A stretch of 64,000 nucleotides of DNA from Candidatus Methanoperedens sp. (GTDB lineage: Archaea; Halobacteriota; Methanosarcinia; Methanosarcinales; Methanoperedenaceae). The stretch covers positions 1 through 64,000 of the forward strand of contig JAPZAS010000035.1 in NCBI GenBank assembly GCA_027460525.1, given 5' to 3'. Positions within the stretch are counted from its first letter, which is position 1; every line of letters begins with the position of its first letter. The notes under the pieces were generated by a model. It saw only the letters and a list, made by a program, of their open reading frames with translations, searched no databases and was not told the DNA's origin. This document shows, in pieces, positions 1 through 9,502 of this stretch. The translations under genes and the position numbers were made by a program.

Positions 1-562
1 GTATCGGGAACAATACCACAACCGCGTTCTTCGGGTTCTTCTTGAAAGAAACCACCGCAGTACCCTTGCCACCCACAGAGGCAGCGCCATTGATATCAAA
101 TACAGGAAGCGAAAGCGTCACGCCATTATAATTAAACTCGGGACGCGAGATCATCACAGAGCCGGAAGGATATTTTGACCACACGCCACCGCCCTCGTAC
201 GCTACTATCCTGTCGCCGAGCTGATATTCCACCTTCCCCATTGGCATTGTGAAACTAAAAATGCCGCCGTTCACCACGATATAACTTGGGCTTGTGCTGT
301 TCGGCTCAACCGTCAGGGCACCGCCGCCGAGATTGATGTTGGTTGTCTGCAGCGGCGAATCCCCGAGAACTGCCCTGCTTGCGTGGGAGTCGAGCACCGT
401 AAAGGTCTGCTCAGCATTCTTAAGATTTGCCGTGTCCTGCAGGCTGAGAATCGAAGGCACGCCGTAGAGGGCTATCATGCTCACTCCGAGAACGGTTATG
501 CCCAGGATGATCATATGACCTACAATCTCTGCCTCTGCTCTTTCGTATGTTAGTAGTTTCAT
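1..562 (-). CDS. Pseudopilin-like membrane protein, DUF7289-type (partial)
   Basis: The frame starts at ATG 562 and runs off the left edge, so the C-terminus is missing; 187 codons are visible. The N-terminus is short and charged (MKLLTYERAEAEIVG) and is followed by one hydrophobic helix at about residues 14-36, then an extracellular beta-rich region with Asn-X-Ser/Thr sequons. This is the architecture of archaeal pilin-like proteins of the DUF7289 type, and the start resembles the next gene upstream. Its ATG overlaps that gene's stop as ATGA, so the two are co-transcribed. The likely role is a minor subunit of a type IV pilus-like or secretion structure. The family assignment is from resemblance only. 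Confidence 0.7.
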   Translation of the reverse strand, partial: MKLLTYERAEAEIVGHMIILGITVLGVSMIALYGVPSILSLQDTANLKNAEQTFTVLDSHASRAVLGDSPLQTTNINLGGGALTVEPNSTSPSYIVVNGGIFSFTMPMGKVEYQLGDRIVAYEGGGVWSKYPSGSVMISRPEFNYNGVTLSLPVFDINGAASVGGKGTAVVSFKKNPKNAVVVLFPI

Positions 563-1320
563 ACAATTCCAGTGTTCAGTTGAATATTCAATATATAAAC
601 ATCGATATTATTTGTTGTTGCCAGTTTTACGGTGCAACTTCCAGATGATTCGCTTGAGATGCAATACTGCCAGAACATTACATTGCCGAAATAAGTCTTC
701 CACCCATTCCAGTAACTGCTACTGATATTTACCGTGATATTACTGACGTTTCTATACAAAATAACCCCAGGCGCACCGCTTGCCGTAACCCTGCTTATAC
801 CATATCCACCTATGGATGAGGTTCCTAACATTGTAACAACAGGTATGACAAGCACATTGCTGCGGTTTGTAATAAGCGGCTTAGAGACAAGGAGGGTGTT
901 GCCGCCGGGATACTTCGCCCATACACCTGTGCCTTCGTAAGCAATCACGGTGTTTCCTACGGTGCTTTCAATACTGCGCATCTGTGTGGTGTAAACCAGT
1001 GTTACATTATTACCTGTCGAATCTATTGCAGTTATATTAATCGTGCTGCTCCCATTAACGCTCAGCGTTCCCCCATACACCTTAAGCTCCACGCTCTGGG
1101 AGGGTGTCTGCCCGAGCACTATTTTATTAATGTTCGCAGCTAAAACAATAAAGCTCTGCTTTGTATTTTCAATATTATTTGCATCCTGTGCATTCTTCAC
1201 CATAGGATAGCCTGCAACCCCTATAATTCCTATGAAAAACACAAGGATTCCAAGGATTGTGACAAAGTCCACTACTTCGGAGACTGCATCTTCAGAGTAA
1301 AGAAGTTTTATTATTTTCAT
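559..1320 (-). CDS. Pseudopilin-like membrane protein, DUF7289-type
   Basis: A 253-residue protein with a charged N-terminus containing a Ser-Glu-Asp-Ala motif, one membrane helix (about residues 17-40) and a long outer domain. The outer domain has several Asn sequons and a 'YEGTGVWAKYPGG' segment, closely parallel to 'YEGGGVWSKYPSG' in the following partial gene, so the two look like paralogues from a tandem duplication. Start and stop overlap neighbours by 4 bp on each side. No enzymatic motif is visible. By analogy with haloarchaeal and methanogen operons of this type it is probably a minor pilin-like subunit, but the function is unproven. Confidence 0.75.
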   Translation of the reverse strand: MKIIKLLYSEDAVSEVVDFVTILGILVFFIGIIGVAGYPMVKNAQDANNIENTKQSFIVLAANINKIVLGQTPSQSVELKVYGGTLSVNGSSTINITAIDSTGNNVTLVYTTQMRSIESTVGNTVIAYEGTGVWAKYPGGNTLLVSKPLITNRSNVLVIPVVTMLGTSSIGGYGISRVTASGAPGVILYRNVSNITVNISSSYWNGWKTYFGNVMFWQYCISSESSGSCTVKLATTNNIDVYILNIQLNTGIV

Positions 1321-1790
1321 TGTCCTCCGATTTTAATCGTATTATCGGTTCTGCTGTAAATAAATTTATAATTCTGAGCGCTGCTGTATATTGGAGTCTG
1401 ATTAATGCTGGATGAAGTGTTGAAAGGAATCCATGTTTGAGCGCCGTTATCAGTCGTAAGTATTATCTGTTTGGTGTTGGTTATATTGACTGAATAGCCC
1501 TCATCCGCTATGGATGCAGGAATCGAGAAATCGTATTCAAGACTGTTCACAGTGCCGCCGTAGGAATTGCTTATGTTCACCAGCGTGTCCATTGTGGTTA
1601 TCCTGACGGCAAGCTCGCTTCCCAGGATTTCAAAGCTACTCTGCATGGCTGCTTTTTCGGAATTCTGCGAAAGTGTATAAAAAGAGAGGACAAGAGAACA
1701 GAAAACCACCACGGAAATGGAGAACATCAGTATGAAACCCAATGAGATGGATACCGCATCCTCATTTTTTATCAGGTTTTCAGGTCTCAT
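1317..1790 (-). CDS. Small pilin-like membrane protein, DUF7266-like
   Basis: A 157-residue protein starting MRPENLIKNEDAVS, with one hydrophobic helix (about 16-40) and an outer domain with sequons (NIS, NIT, NTS, NQT). The Glu-Asp-Ala tripeptide just before the helix recurs in its neighbours and is reminiscent of the processing/E5 region of type IV pilins; this is an inference. It sits in the middle of the leftward operon, overlapping the downstream gene by 4 bp and lying 4 bp after the preceding stop. The family name DUF7266 is a best guess from size, position and N-terminus. No catalytic motif is seen. Confidence 0.7.
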   Translation of the reverse strand: MRPENLIKNEDAVSISLGFILMFSISVVVFCSLVLSFYTLSQNSEKAAMQSSFEILGSELAVRITTMDTLVNISNSYGGTVNSLEYDFSIPASIADEGYSVNITNTKQIILTTDNGAQTWIPFNTSSSINQTPIYSSAQNYKFIYSRTDNTIKIGGQ

Positions 1791-1794
1791 ATAA

Positions 1795-2553
1795 TCACCA
1801 CGGGACCGAAACGGGAATCGTGAGATTTGCGCGCACCCTGCTGGTTGAAAACGCTACTGTGGCATTCAGGATGTAATCGCGGGCGCGGATGAAGTTACTG
1901 CCGTAGGTGGTGTTGCCTGTTATGCTGTAATTCCCAGTAACATTGGCACCGTTTACGAAAGAGATATTATACGCTGATGTTATATTTGCCTTGATTTGAG
2001 CGTTATTAACAGTGCGATTTCCAAGGGAAGTGAAGTTTATTTGCCAAGTTTTTGTTGCGTTTTTAATACTTATATTAAAGGGAGTTGTTATTGCAGTTAT
2101 ATTGACGAATATCGTTGCATTATTAACACTTTCAATCACAGTCCAATTAGGTGCGCCGCCTGCCATCCCGTTTTTTGTGAAATAAGCATAAAGATTATTA
2201 TTCCAGTTGCCGATATCCCAGCTCCCGTTCACACCACCCCCGTGCAGCGCATAAATCTCTGATAAATTCCCATTGAAATCTTGCATTTGTCTGCTAAAAT
2301 TGGCAATCTTCTGGGTTATGGTTGTCCCATTTGCGCTACTGTATGCGCTTTTCATTTCATCTGCTGTAATTTGCATCATGTTCACGATTTCATATTTTAC
2401 AGGATCGCTTCCTGCTTCGCCAGCCATATTTCCCTGGAATATGATGTTGTTAAACAAAATCGTGGTAATCACAAGACCGAGAGCGATAATAAAGCCTGCC
2501 AGCAGCATAAATTGAGCGTCCCGGTTATCTATTAGTCCCATCACATTCTCCAT
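1795..2553 (-). CDS. Pilin-like membrane protein, DUF7261-like
   Basis: A 252-residue protein with N-terminus 'MGLIDNRDAQFMLLAGF', one membrane helix (about 14-38) and a very Asn/Thr-rich exterior with many N-glycosylation sequons. Two starts are possible, at 2553 or an internal ATG at 2541; the longer overlaps the upstream gene by 13 bp. The Arg-Asp-Ala-Gln motif before the helix matches the pattern of the other members of the operon. The sequon density suggests a heavily glycosylated surface subunit. The function is inferred only from operon context. Confidence 0.7.
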   Translation of the reverse strand: MENVMGLIDNRDAQFMLLAGFIIALGLVITTILFNNIIFQGNMAGEAGSDPVKYEIVNMMQITADEMKSAYSSANGTTITQKIANFSRQMQDFNGNLSEIYALHGGGVNGSWDIGNWNNNLYAYFTKNGMAGGAPNWTVIESVNNATIFVNITAITTPFNISIKNATKTWQINFTSLGNRTVNNAQIKANITSAYNISFVNGANVTGNYSITGNTTYGSNFIRARDYILNATVAFSTSRVRANLTIPVSVPW

Positions 2554-3146
2554 AAAGTAAGCTTAACATCGACAATATTATACAGATTGGTAGAAGGGTC
2601 GATATCCTCAATCGGGTAATTCGGATTGTTGTTTGGATTAGGGTTGTCGCTGCTATACAATACGATCTTCCTAGAAACTATAACGGCATTGTCTGAAGGG
2701 TCACCGTTGTATATCATTGTCTGGCTTGTAGGTAAAAAAGTACTGTTATCGAGAAAAATCAGCTCCACGTTATGGGCAATCCCCTGCCCGATTAGAGTGG
2801 CGTTCAGGATTGCTGTCAGATTGTTTGTTAGATTATTCGACTGATCGATTTGACCATAGCTCAGTTGAAGGTACTGTGTTCCGTTCCATATATATTCGCT
2901 GCCGCTCCAGTTCAGCACATCATATTTGAGTTTTGAATTGTATCCAGGCTCGGAATAATCCAGCGCGCTTAAAATATCCTGCCCAAGCGCCTGAAGCTCG
3001 GTCTCTGCATGCACATTTGCGGTTGAGGAGGTCAGCGGCGTCATCGAAGTTGCATCAATGGCATATACTATAACAAGAAGCATGATTGTGGCTGCCGCCA
3101 CGCCCTCAAGCGTATGCATCTGGGCTTTTTCGTCCAGCATTACCAT
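2541..3146 (-). CDS. Pilin-like membrane protein, DUF7288-type
   Basis: A 201-residue protein starting MVMLDEKAQMHTLEGVAAATIML, with the Lys-Ala-Gln motif and Glu before a single helix that is typical of archaeal class III signal/pilin-like N-termini. The remainder is an outer domain ending 'VDVKLTLWRM'. The upstream gene ends in a similar 'TAILSVRVW', as these paired proteins do. It overlaps the upstream gene by 7 bp and the downstream one by up to 13 bp. It is probably a structural minor pilin-like subunit; no enzyme motifs are seen. Confidence 0.72.
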   Translation of the reverse strand: MVMLDEKAQMHTLEGVAAATIMLLVIVYAIDATSMTPLTSSTANVHAETELQALGQDILSALDYSEPGYNSKLKYDVLNWSGSEYIWNGTQYLQLSYGQIDQSNNLTNNLTAILNATLIGQGIAHNVELIFLDNSTFLPTSQTMIYNGDPSDNAVIVSRKIVLYSSDNPNPNNNPNYPIEDIDPSTNLYNIVDVKLTLWRM

Positions 3147-3721
3147 ACCCTCACAGAAAGAATGGCTGTTTGATTATAGCCTGAAGAAGAATTTATAATC
3201 AATACCAGACGTTTGGTCTGCGCTATATCTGTATTCTCGGGGACAGGCGCACCACAAACTAATGGGAGACCCATATCGCTTACAGTACCATTTGGATAGG
3301 TAAAGCTTTGATTCATCACAGTTCCGTTTAGGTAAGCAACCGTTACATTCATGTCAAAAAATGTTTGTTTGATAAATAGCCCGAGTGAACAAAGCGCATT
3401 ATTATAGTTTGCCGAGCCCATGGATTTGCCCGCACAGGGCACAAAACTCGAAGTTTTGTTGGAATAATTCAACTGTGTATTATTGAAATTATACAGTTTG
3501 CTCTGGTCTATAACATTCAGCGCCCCTGATGTATCCGCATGGAGCATTTGCTCCACCAGCAACGTGGCTGCCCTGTCCGCAGCCAGTGCAGCTTTATCCG
3601 AGCCTGACTGGAAGGGTATGAATAAACCCGATACAAACTGGAATACAAAAACAACAGAAAGGAGAAATATCCCTATGCCTGCGATGTAGTCTATGGTCAT
3701 CTGGGCAGAATCGCTTTTCAC
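3140..3721 (-). CDS. Pilin-like membrane protein, DUF7287-type; first gene of operon
   Basis: A 193-residue protein starting MKSDSAQMTIDYIAGIG. The Ser-Ala-Gln-Met-Thr motif precedes one hydrophobic helix (about 11-33), and the outer domain includes a Cys-containing segment (PCAGKSMG...ALCSLG) and sequons. It is the promoter-proximal gene of the six-gene leftward set. In haloarchaea comparable sets follow a secretion ATPase and a TadC-like membrane protein; neither is present upstream here, so the assembly motor must be encoded elsewhere or beyond the left edge. Confidence 0.73.
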   Translation of the reverse strand: MKSDSAQMTIDYIAGIGIFLLSVVFVFQFVSGLFIPFQSGSDKAALAADRAATLLVEQMLHADTSGALNVIDQSKLYNFNNTQLNYSNKTSSFVPCAGKSMGSANYNNALCSLGLFIKQTFFDMNVTVAYLNGTVMNQSFTYPNGTVSDMGLPLVCGAPVPENTDIAQTKRLVLIINSSSGYNQTAILSVRVW

Positions 3722-3839
3722 AGGTTAGACTTGGTTTTCAATCTAAATAAGACTTCTCATTATTATGCTTATGAAAGTATGATCAAAGAAAATTGCATTT
3801 CATCCAGGCAGGTAAAAATATAAAAATTGTTCACCGGAT

Positions 3840-4151
3840 TTAAGTGGTCAGAACAATCTCGATGCTTATATCCTTGGGCACCTGTATGCGCATCAACTGG
3901 CGCAGCGCCCGCTCATCCGCATCAAGGTCAATGAGCCTCTTATGCACACGCATCTCCCAGTGGTCCCATGTGGCGCTTCCCTCGCCGTCAGGGCTTTTCC
4001 TGCACGGCACCATTAATTTTTTTGTGGGCAGAGGCACAGGACCCGAGATGCTAACTCCGGTTTTTACTGCTATGTCTTTTACCTGGGAACAAATCCCATC
4101 AAGTGTAACAGGACTTGTCCCTGATAAACGTATTCTTGCCTTTTGAACCAT
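3840..4151 (-). CDS. rps10: 30S ribosomal protein S10 (uS10)
   Basis: A 103-residue archaeal uS10, starting [12 protein letters not shown] and ending in the family's '[13 protein letters not shown]'. The start at 4151 was chosen because it gives the normal family length and has GGAG a few bases upstream; a longer in-frame start at 4226 would run back into the tuf coding region. It is the last gene of fusA-tuf-rps10, the usual archaeal order. S10 is a head protein of the small ribosomal subunit. Confidence 0.95.
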   Translation of the reverse strand: MVQKARIRLSGTSPVTLDGICSQVKDIAVKTGVSISGPVPLPTKKLMVPCRKSPDGEGSATWDHWEMRVHKRLIDLDADERALRQLMRIQVPKDISIEIVLTT

Positions 4152-4185
4152 TTTAAACTCCGTTTTAAAAATAGAAAATAGAGAA

Positions 4186-5454
4186 TTACAGGCGCGGTTT
4201 AATATCCTGCACCATGCCTGCCGCAATGGTCATTCCCATATCCCGAACCGCAAAGCGTCCGAGCTGAGGGATATCTTTAACTTTTTCAATGCACAGCGGC
4301 TTGGTGGGTTTTATGATGACAATCGCTGCGTCGCCAGCCTTGATGAAATCAGGGTTTTCCTGCGCCACCTGACCGGTCTTGGGGTCAAGCTTCTTCAGTA
4401 TGGCTGTGATCGTGCCTGCAACCTGCGCGGTATGGCAGTGTATTACAGGCGTATAGCCTGCCGCGATTGCTGATGGGTGCTGCAGCACAACGATCTGGGC
4501 GGTAAATTCTTCTGCCACCATAGGCGGTTTATCGGGATGCCCGCAGACATCGCCTCTTCTTATATCCTTTTTCTCAACACCTCTTACGTTCCATCCAATA
4601 TTATCGCCTGGAATCGCTTCTTTGATCTCCTGGTGATGCATTTCAATGGATTTGACTTCGCCCACTGCCTTGGCGGGCATGAATATTACCTTGTCTCCGG
4701 GTTTCATCTTTCCGGTTTCAACACGCCCTACCGGCACCGTGCCAATACCAGAGATGGTATATGAGTCCTGCACAGGAATGCGCAGCGGCAGGCTTGTTGG
4801 CTTTTCAGGCTCTTTCAACATATCTAGAGCTGCCAGCAATGTCGGGCCTGTGTACCATTTGGTATTCTCACTCAGCTTGGCGAGATTATCTCCCTTGAAA
4901 GCAGATGTTGGGATGAAATTCATTTCGTCCGGCTTATAACCAACCATCTTGAGCAATGTGCCTAGTTCGGCTTTTACCGCATCGTATCTTGCCTTGTCAA
5001 AGTTTACTTCATCCATCTTGTTGAGGGCTATGATCAGCTGTTGAATACCAAGCGTTCTTGCAAGGAAAACGTGTTCTTTGGTCTGGGACTGAACACCCTC
5101 TTTGGCTGCGCAGACAAGTATGGCTGCATCGGCCTGAGATGCGCCTGTGATCATGTTCTTGACAAAGTCCCTGTGACCCGGGCAATCCACGATCGTGAAA
5201 TAGTATTTTGCAGTATCGAATCGCTGGTGAGCGACGTCTATGGTGATACCCCTGTCCCTCTCTTCCTTGAGGGAGTCCATGACCCATGCGAAAACGAAGG
5301 ATTCCTTGCCTTTCGCCTTTGCCTCTTCCTTATACTTTTCGATAATGTGCGGTGGTACAGCACCAGTCTCAAACAATAATCGTCCGACGAGGGTTGATTT
5401 CCCGTGGTCGATATGCCCGATGACTGCTAAATTTAAATGTGGTTTCTCTGCCAT
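4186..5454 (-). CDS. tuf: Translation elongation factor EF-1A
   Basis: A 422-residue GTPase that delivers aminoacyl-tRNA to the ribosome. G1 motif GHIDHGKST (about 13-21), DCPGH switch II and NKMD base-recognition motifs are visible, followed by the two beta-barrel domains; the protein ends '[12 protein letters not shown]'. The length is normal for archaeal EF-1A. A strong ribosome-binding site (AAAGGAGAAATATT) precedes the ATG. It lies 68 bp downstream of fusA and 34 bp upstream of rps10, consistent with one transcript. Confidence 0.97.
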   Translation of the reverse strand: MAEKPHLNLAVIGHIDHGKSTLVGRLLFETGAVPPHIIEKYKEEAKAKGKESFVFAWVMDSLKEERDRGITIDVAHQRFDTAKYYFTIVDCPGHRDFVKNMITGASQADAAILVCAAKEGVQSQTKEHVFLARTLGIQQLIIALNKMDEVNFDKARYDAVKAELGTLLKMVGYKPDEMNFIPTSAFKGDNLAKLSENTKWYTGPTLLAALDMLKEPEKPTSLPLRIPVQDSYTISGIGTVPVGRVETGKMKPGDKVIFMPAKAVGEVKSIEMHHQEIKEAIPGDNIGWNVRGVEKKDIRRGDVCGHPDKPPMVAEEFTAQIVVLQHPSAIAAGYTPVIHCHTAQVAGTITAILKKLDPKTGQVAQENPDFIKAGDAAIVIIKPTKPLCIEKVKDIPQLGRFAVRDMGMTIAAGMVQDIKPRL

Positions 5455-5522
5455 AATATTTCTCCTTTAATTTGTTACAATGTTTTGTGACCGTATTGTT
5501 GTTTTGGTTTTTAAACCTTGCG

Positions 5523-7712
5523 TTAGGGACTTATGAAATCGCTCGGTTTTGGCATTTCAAGTTTAAGTCCTCTCCTCTGCCTGATGCTCATCACGACTTC
5601 ATTGAGCATGTTCCCAGGCACGGGTTCGAATCCCGCAAATTCCGTGCTCCACAGGGCTCTGCCTTCGGTTGCGGAGCGTATATCTCCTGAAAACCCGAAC
5701 AATTGCGCAACAGGCGCCTTGGCTTCGATAATCGTGGTGTCGCCTTCTGATTTCATATCGAGTATAGCGCCGCGCCTTCCCTGAATCTCGCGCATCGCAC
5801 CCCCCATCTGGTCCTGGGGCACGTGAATAAACACTTTCTGGAATGGTTCAAGCAGCGTCGCACCCGCCATGAGCATTGCAGCCTGGATAGCCTGTCTTGA
5901 TGCAGGTATCACCTGAGCAGGTCCTCTGTGCACGGCATCTTCATGAAGTTTGGCATCCATCAATTTTACCTTAACTCCCATGACCGGCTCTCTGGACATC
6001 GGTCCTGCCTTCATGACTTCCTCAAAGCCTTCGAGAACGAGTTCCATAGTTTCATGCAGGTACTGGATGCCTTTGGTCATGTCGATGAAGATATTGGTCT
6101 CGTAGATATGGGTTATTCCCTTGGCTTCATCCTTGGTCATGCCAGCTTTCAACATGATATCCCTGCGTTCCACTTCCTGCTGCCTCATTGATATTTCATT
6201 ATTTTTTATTAGTTCTATTACAGCAGGCGACAACGGTTCAACTTCCATGTAGAACTTATTATGGCGGTTGGGAGACTTACCTTCCACAGGTCCGGCGTGG
6301 CCCTGGACAGTTTCCCTGTAAACCACAATGGGTTTTGAGGTGGTGATCTCAACGTGCTTGTCGCGCTGGATGCGGTGAGCCACGATCTCAAGATGCAGTT
6401 CACCCATTCCAGCCAGCAGATGCTCTCCAGTCTCCTGGTTGATCATTACTTTAAGCGTGGGGTCTTCCTTTGCGACCTGCCTTAATACTTCAACGAGTTT
6501 GGGGAGGTCTTTCATGTGTTTTGCTTCCACAGCTACTGTCATAACCGGTTCGCTGACATGCCTTATGCTCTCAAAAGGCGTCATACTCTTTTCAGTGGAC
6601 GCTGTCGAGCCTACGATAGCATCGGAAAGACCTGTTAATGCAATAATGTTGCCTGCAGTGACCTTTTCGACCTCGATACGCTCAGGACCCATGAAAAGCC
6701 CTACCGACTGTACCCTGTTCGGGTTTGGCATTCCTGAGATGTAAAGTTCTTTGCCGCGCTCGATTGTTCCTGAGAAAAGTCTTCCACTGGCTACCTCGCC
6801 CGCATGCGGGTCTGTGGTGATGTCCGTTACCATGAGGGCTACTTTGCCATTTGGATCTACGTTTATCATGGATTTTCCGATTTCACTTTCCTTATCGCCG
6901 TGCCAGATAACCTTGATTCTCTCTTTCTGTGCCTGAATCGGATTGGGCAGGAATCGTATAATCATATCGTTCATCACGGCACTGAGAGGTGCTTTTTCTG
7001 CAAGTTCCTTCTGGTTATCAGCCTGGCAGTATTCGATTACTTCCTTAAAACCGATGCCTGTCTTTTTCATGAAAGGAACGCTGATTGCCCAGTTGTTGAG
7101 TGCTGAACCAAATGCCACTTTCCCGGTAGCGGCGTCAAGTCGTAACTCGTCGTAACTATCAGGTTTCATACCTTTTATCAATTTATTGATTTTATCAATC
7201 ACTGCCCCCAGGCGCATCTGCATATCCTGGGGCGTGAGCTTTAACTCGTTGATAAGCCTGTCAACCTTGTTAATAAAAAGTATGGGTTTTACGTTCTCAC
7301 GCAGCGCCTGGCGCAGTACCGTCTCGGTCTGAGGCATCGCTCCTTCCACTGCGTCCACCAGTACCACGGCGCCGTCCACAGCCCTCATGGCGCGCGTAAC
7401 GTCGCCGCCGAAGTCAACGTGTCCTGGCGTGTCGATAAGGTTGATGAGATATTCCTTGCCCTCAAACTCGTGCACCATCGAAACCGTGGCTGCATCGATG
7501 GTTATTCCGCGTTTTTGTTCTTCCTCGTCAAAGTCCATGAATAACTGCTCGCCTGCCAGCTCTTTTGAAATCATGCCTGCGCCGGCGAGTAGATTATCGG
7601 AGAATGTTGTTTTACCGTGGTCTATATGTGCAACCGTACCGATGTTTCGGATAAACTCAGGTTTATCCATCAGCGCAGTCACACGTTCGACCATTTTCTT
7701 TCTTTTGCCCAT
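5523..7712 (-). CDS. fusA: Translation elongation factor EF-2
   Basis: A 729-residue translocase GTPase with [14 protein letters not shown] and NKVD motifs near the N-terminus. The 'DAVHRGPAQ' loop near the C-terminus is where archaea modify His to diphthamide. The length is typical of archaeal EF-2. GAGGT lies just upstream of the ATG and a TATA box about 50 bp upstream, so fusA is the first gene of this transcript. rps12 and rps7, which precede it in many euryarchaea, are absent here. Confidence 0.97.
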   Translation of the reverse strand: MGKRKKMVERVTALMDKPEFIRNIGTVAHIDHGKTTFSDNLLAGAGMISKELAGEQLFMDFDEEEQKRGITIDAATVSMVHEFEGKEYLINLIDTPGHVDFGGDVTRAMRAVDGAVVLVDAVEGAMPQTETVLRQALRENVKPILFINKVDRLINELKLTPQDMQMRLGAVIDKINKLIKGMKPDSYDELRLDAATGKVAFGSALNNWAISVPFMKKTGIGFKEVIEYCQADNQKELAEKAPLSAVMNDMIIRFLPNPIQAQKERIKVIWHGDKESEIGKSMINVDPNGKVALMVTDITTDPHAGEVASGRLFSGTIERGKELYISGMPNPNRVQSVGLFMGPERIEVEKVTAGNIIALTGLSDAIVGSTASTEKSMTPFESIRHVSEPVMTVAVEAKHMKDLPKLVEVLRQVAKEDPTLKVMINQETGEHLLAGMGELHLEIVAHRIQRDKHVEITTSKPIVVYRETVQGHAGPVEGKSPNRHNKFYMEVEPLSPAVIELIKNNEISMRQQEVERRDIMLKAGMTKDEAKGITHIYETNIFIDMTKGIQYLHETMELVLEGFEEVMKAGPMSREPVMGVKVKLMDAKLHEDAVHRGPAQVIPASRQAIQAAMLMAGATLLEPFQKVFIHVPQDQMGGAMREIQGRRGAILDMKSEGDTTIIEAKAPVAQLFGFSGDIRSATEGRALWSTEFAGFEPVPGNMLNEVVMSIRQRRGLKLEMPKPSDFISP

Positions 7713-7758
7713 TACGAATTACCTCTTTTAGTGGAATTTTTTGTTCTCTATTATTCTA

Positions 7759-7770
7759 TCCTATATAAAC
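7759..7770 (-). promoter_or_regulatory. TATA box of fusA-tuf-rps10
   Basis: Read leftward the sequence is GTTTATATAG, a good archaeal TATA box. It is placed to start transcription roughly 20-25 bp closer to the fusA ATG (7712), giving a short leader that contains the GAGGT ribosome-binding site. Confidence 0.6.
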
Positions 7771-8208
7771 ACTTTGAAAATTTGGAAAACATTAGGGGGA
7801 GTGGTTTTTGGCTTAAGCAACACCATCCTTTCTTCGGTTAAATAGAATTCCTTCCCGATTACCAAAATTGTTAAGTGATGCCTGAATAGTATTCTATTAA
7901 TGAAAGTAAAACAAAGAATCGGTGATATACATCGAAATGAAGGCAATAATTACTGATGAAATGAGGCGAAGATATAACTTGGAAAAAGAGCACTTAACAT
8001 GATACAGATAAAGGGTTGCTAATCTTGCCCACTCCTAAACTTGAAGCTGAAATGGGAAGTCTTAAAGAACTATTTGACAAAAAGGCAGGAGACGTGCTGC
8101 GCGAAGCCCGCAAAAAAGACAAATTGAGGGAAAGGGCACTGGAGGAACTTTGAACGACATATTTGATAGTGTTGATGCGGGTATTATGAACGTGTGAATG
8201 AGGATATA
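7771..8208. other. Intergenic region, possible small-gene remnants
   Basis: About 440 bp between fusA and the dioxygenase gene without a convincing gene. One short rightward frame (TTG 8025 to stop 8153, 42 codons) encodes a charged helical peptide ending 'KLRERALEEL', resembling the C-terminal half of small antitoxins. A 15-codon frame overlaps its end and stops at 8197. Both may be decayed relics of a toxin-antitoxin pair. The stretch 7771-7930 shows nothing recognisable. Confidence 0.3.
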
Positions 8209-9030
8209 ATGACCGGAAACACCAAAGAAAACCCGCATGAAGAGAAAATGCCTGTATTATTCATAGGGCATGGTTCGCCTCTTAATCTCATTTTAAAAAA
8301 CAACTTCACCAGAAGCCTTTCAAAACTTGGGAAAAACTTACCCAGGCCGAAGGCAATAATGGTAATCTCGGCGCACTGGTTGACAGAGGGGACATCCGTT
8401 TCATGTATGGAAAAACCCAGGACTATTTATGATTTCTATGGATTTCCGGATGAGTTATATGAAATGGAATACCCGAGTCCTGGTTCACCCGGTTACGCCG
8501 GATTCGTAAAAGAATCAATACAAAAAGCGCAGGTAAAATGCAGCACCGACTGGGGACTTGACCATGCTTCGTGGGCTGTTTTAAGGCACATGTATCCTGA
8601 GGCGGATATTCCGGTATTTGAAATGAGCCTCGATTATTCTTTTAATGAATGGCACCCGAAACCGATAAGGTACCATTACGAGCTGGCATCCGAGCTTGCA
8701 GGATTAAGGGAAAGAGGGGTTTTAATCATAGGTAGCGGTAATATTGTACATAACCTTGGGTTAATTGATTTTGGAAATATAGATGCGAAGCCCTATGACT
8801 GGGCTGTGGAATTCGATGAGGAAGTAAAATATAATCTGCTCAATAACAATCATAAGGAGTTAATCAACTTTCAGGAAATGAAGGGGGCGGCATTATCAGT
8901 TCCGACGCTTGACCATTACCTTCCGATGATATATGCGATGGCTTTGCAGGTAAAAAATGAACCGCTGAAATTCACTTATGAAGGATTTCATTACGGTTCA
9001 ATTTCCATGAGATGCTTCCAGATTGGATGA
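8209..9030 (+). CDS. Class III extradiol dioxygenase, 4,5-DOPA dioxygenase (YgiD) family
   Basis: A 273-residue member of the LigB/DODA superfamily. Visible family motifs are FIGHGSP near the N-terminus, 'VISAHW', 'GLDHASWAVL', 'GSGNIVHNLG' and 'LDHYLPM'. The His residues are the expected non-haem Fe(II)/Zn ligands and acid-base residues. Bacterial homologues open catechol-type rings such as DOPA using O2; the substrate here is unknown. ATG 8209 was preferred over GTG 8194 because GAGGAT precedes it at correct spacing. An O2-using enzyme is unexpected in a presumed anaerobe, though the SOD, rubredoxin and desulforedoxin genes nearby also point to oxygen exposure. Confidence 0.85.
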   Translation: MTGNTKENPHEEKMPVLFIGHGSPLNLILKNNFTRSLSKLGKNLPRPKAIMVISAHWLTEGTSVSCMEKPRTIYDFYGFPDELYEMEYPSPGSPGYAGFVKESIQKAQVKCSTDWGLDHASWAVLRHMYPEADIPVFEMSLDYSFNEWHPKPIRYHYELASELAGLRERGVLIIGSGNIVHNLGLIDFGNIDAKPYDWAVEFDEEVKYNLLNNNHKELINFQEMKGAALSVPTLDHYLPMIYAMALQVKNEPLKFTYEGFHYGSISMRCFQIG

Positions 9031-9502
9031 AATGGAGCAGAAGGGAGCGGCTTTACGGGCATGAAAATGCCTATCGCCACCGACCCCGGATTGAAATCCG
9101 AAAGGCATCGGCGTGGATGCTCGATGTTTTGTATTCTTAGAGTACTGCAGGATTCATTTTTTTGCAGCGCTGGGACTTTATTGAATTCGCAAGAGCATCG
9201 CTAAGCCCATTTTATTTACGTTTTGGAATAACGGGTTCTATAAAGAACAAAAAGAACACAAAAAACACATAATACAGCGGTTCTTTTAAGCTGTATCCTA
9301 AGAATCCTAAGAATCCTAAAAATCCCCAAAACCAATGTAATTTGACTTTTCCTGGTTTATTTTCCAAATTTTTTCCTCTTTCTTATTTGGGCACGACCAC
9401 TTCATTTACTTTTGGGATATGCGCACTGAGGTTTCAGGTTTTGGGAGGTTGTTCTGGATTCTTATCGCTTTTTGAGAGCATAAGAACACTTATAGTCTTC
9501 AA
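9031..9502. other. Intergenic region with hairpins downstream of the dioxygenase
   Basis: No convincing gene. Three clear inverted repeats follow the dioxygenase stop: GGCAT-gaaa-ATGCC (9058-9071), CGGATT-ga-AATCCG (9087-9100), and an outer imperfect pairing of CCACCGA with TCGGCGTGG (about 9078-9116) enclosing the second. They could form a terminator or a small structured RNA. Further on, a short 'aagaatcct' unit is repeated in tandem near 9299-9325. The rest shows nothing recognisable. Confidence 0.35.

Noticed and set aside
5625-5645. A GGTTCGAATCC word resembling a tRNA T-loop
   Set aside because: It lies inside the EF-2 coding sequence (antisense), with no acceptor, D or anticodon stems around it.
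8194-8208. GTG start five codons upstream for the dioxygenase
   Set aside because: The later ATG has a well-placed GAGGAT and gives the family's usual short N-terminus.
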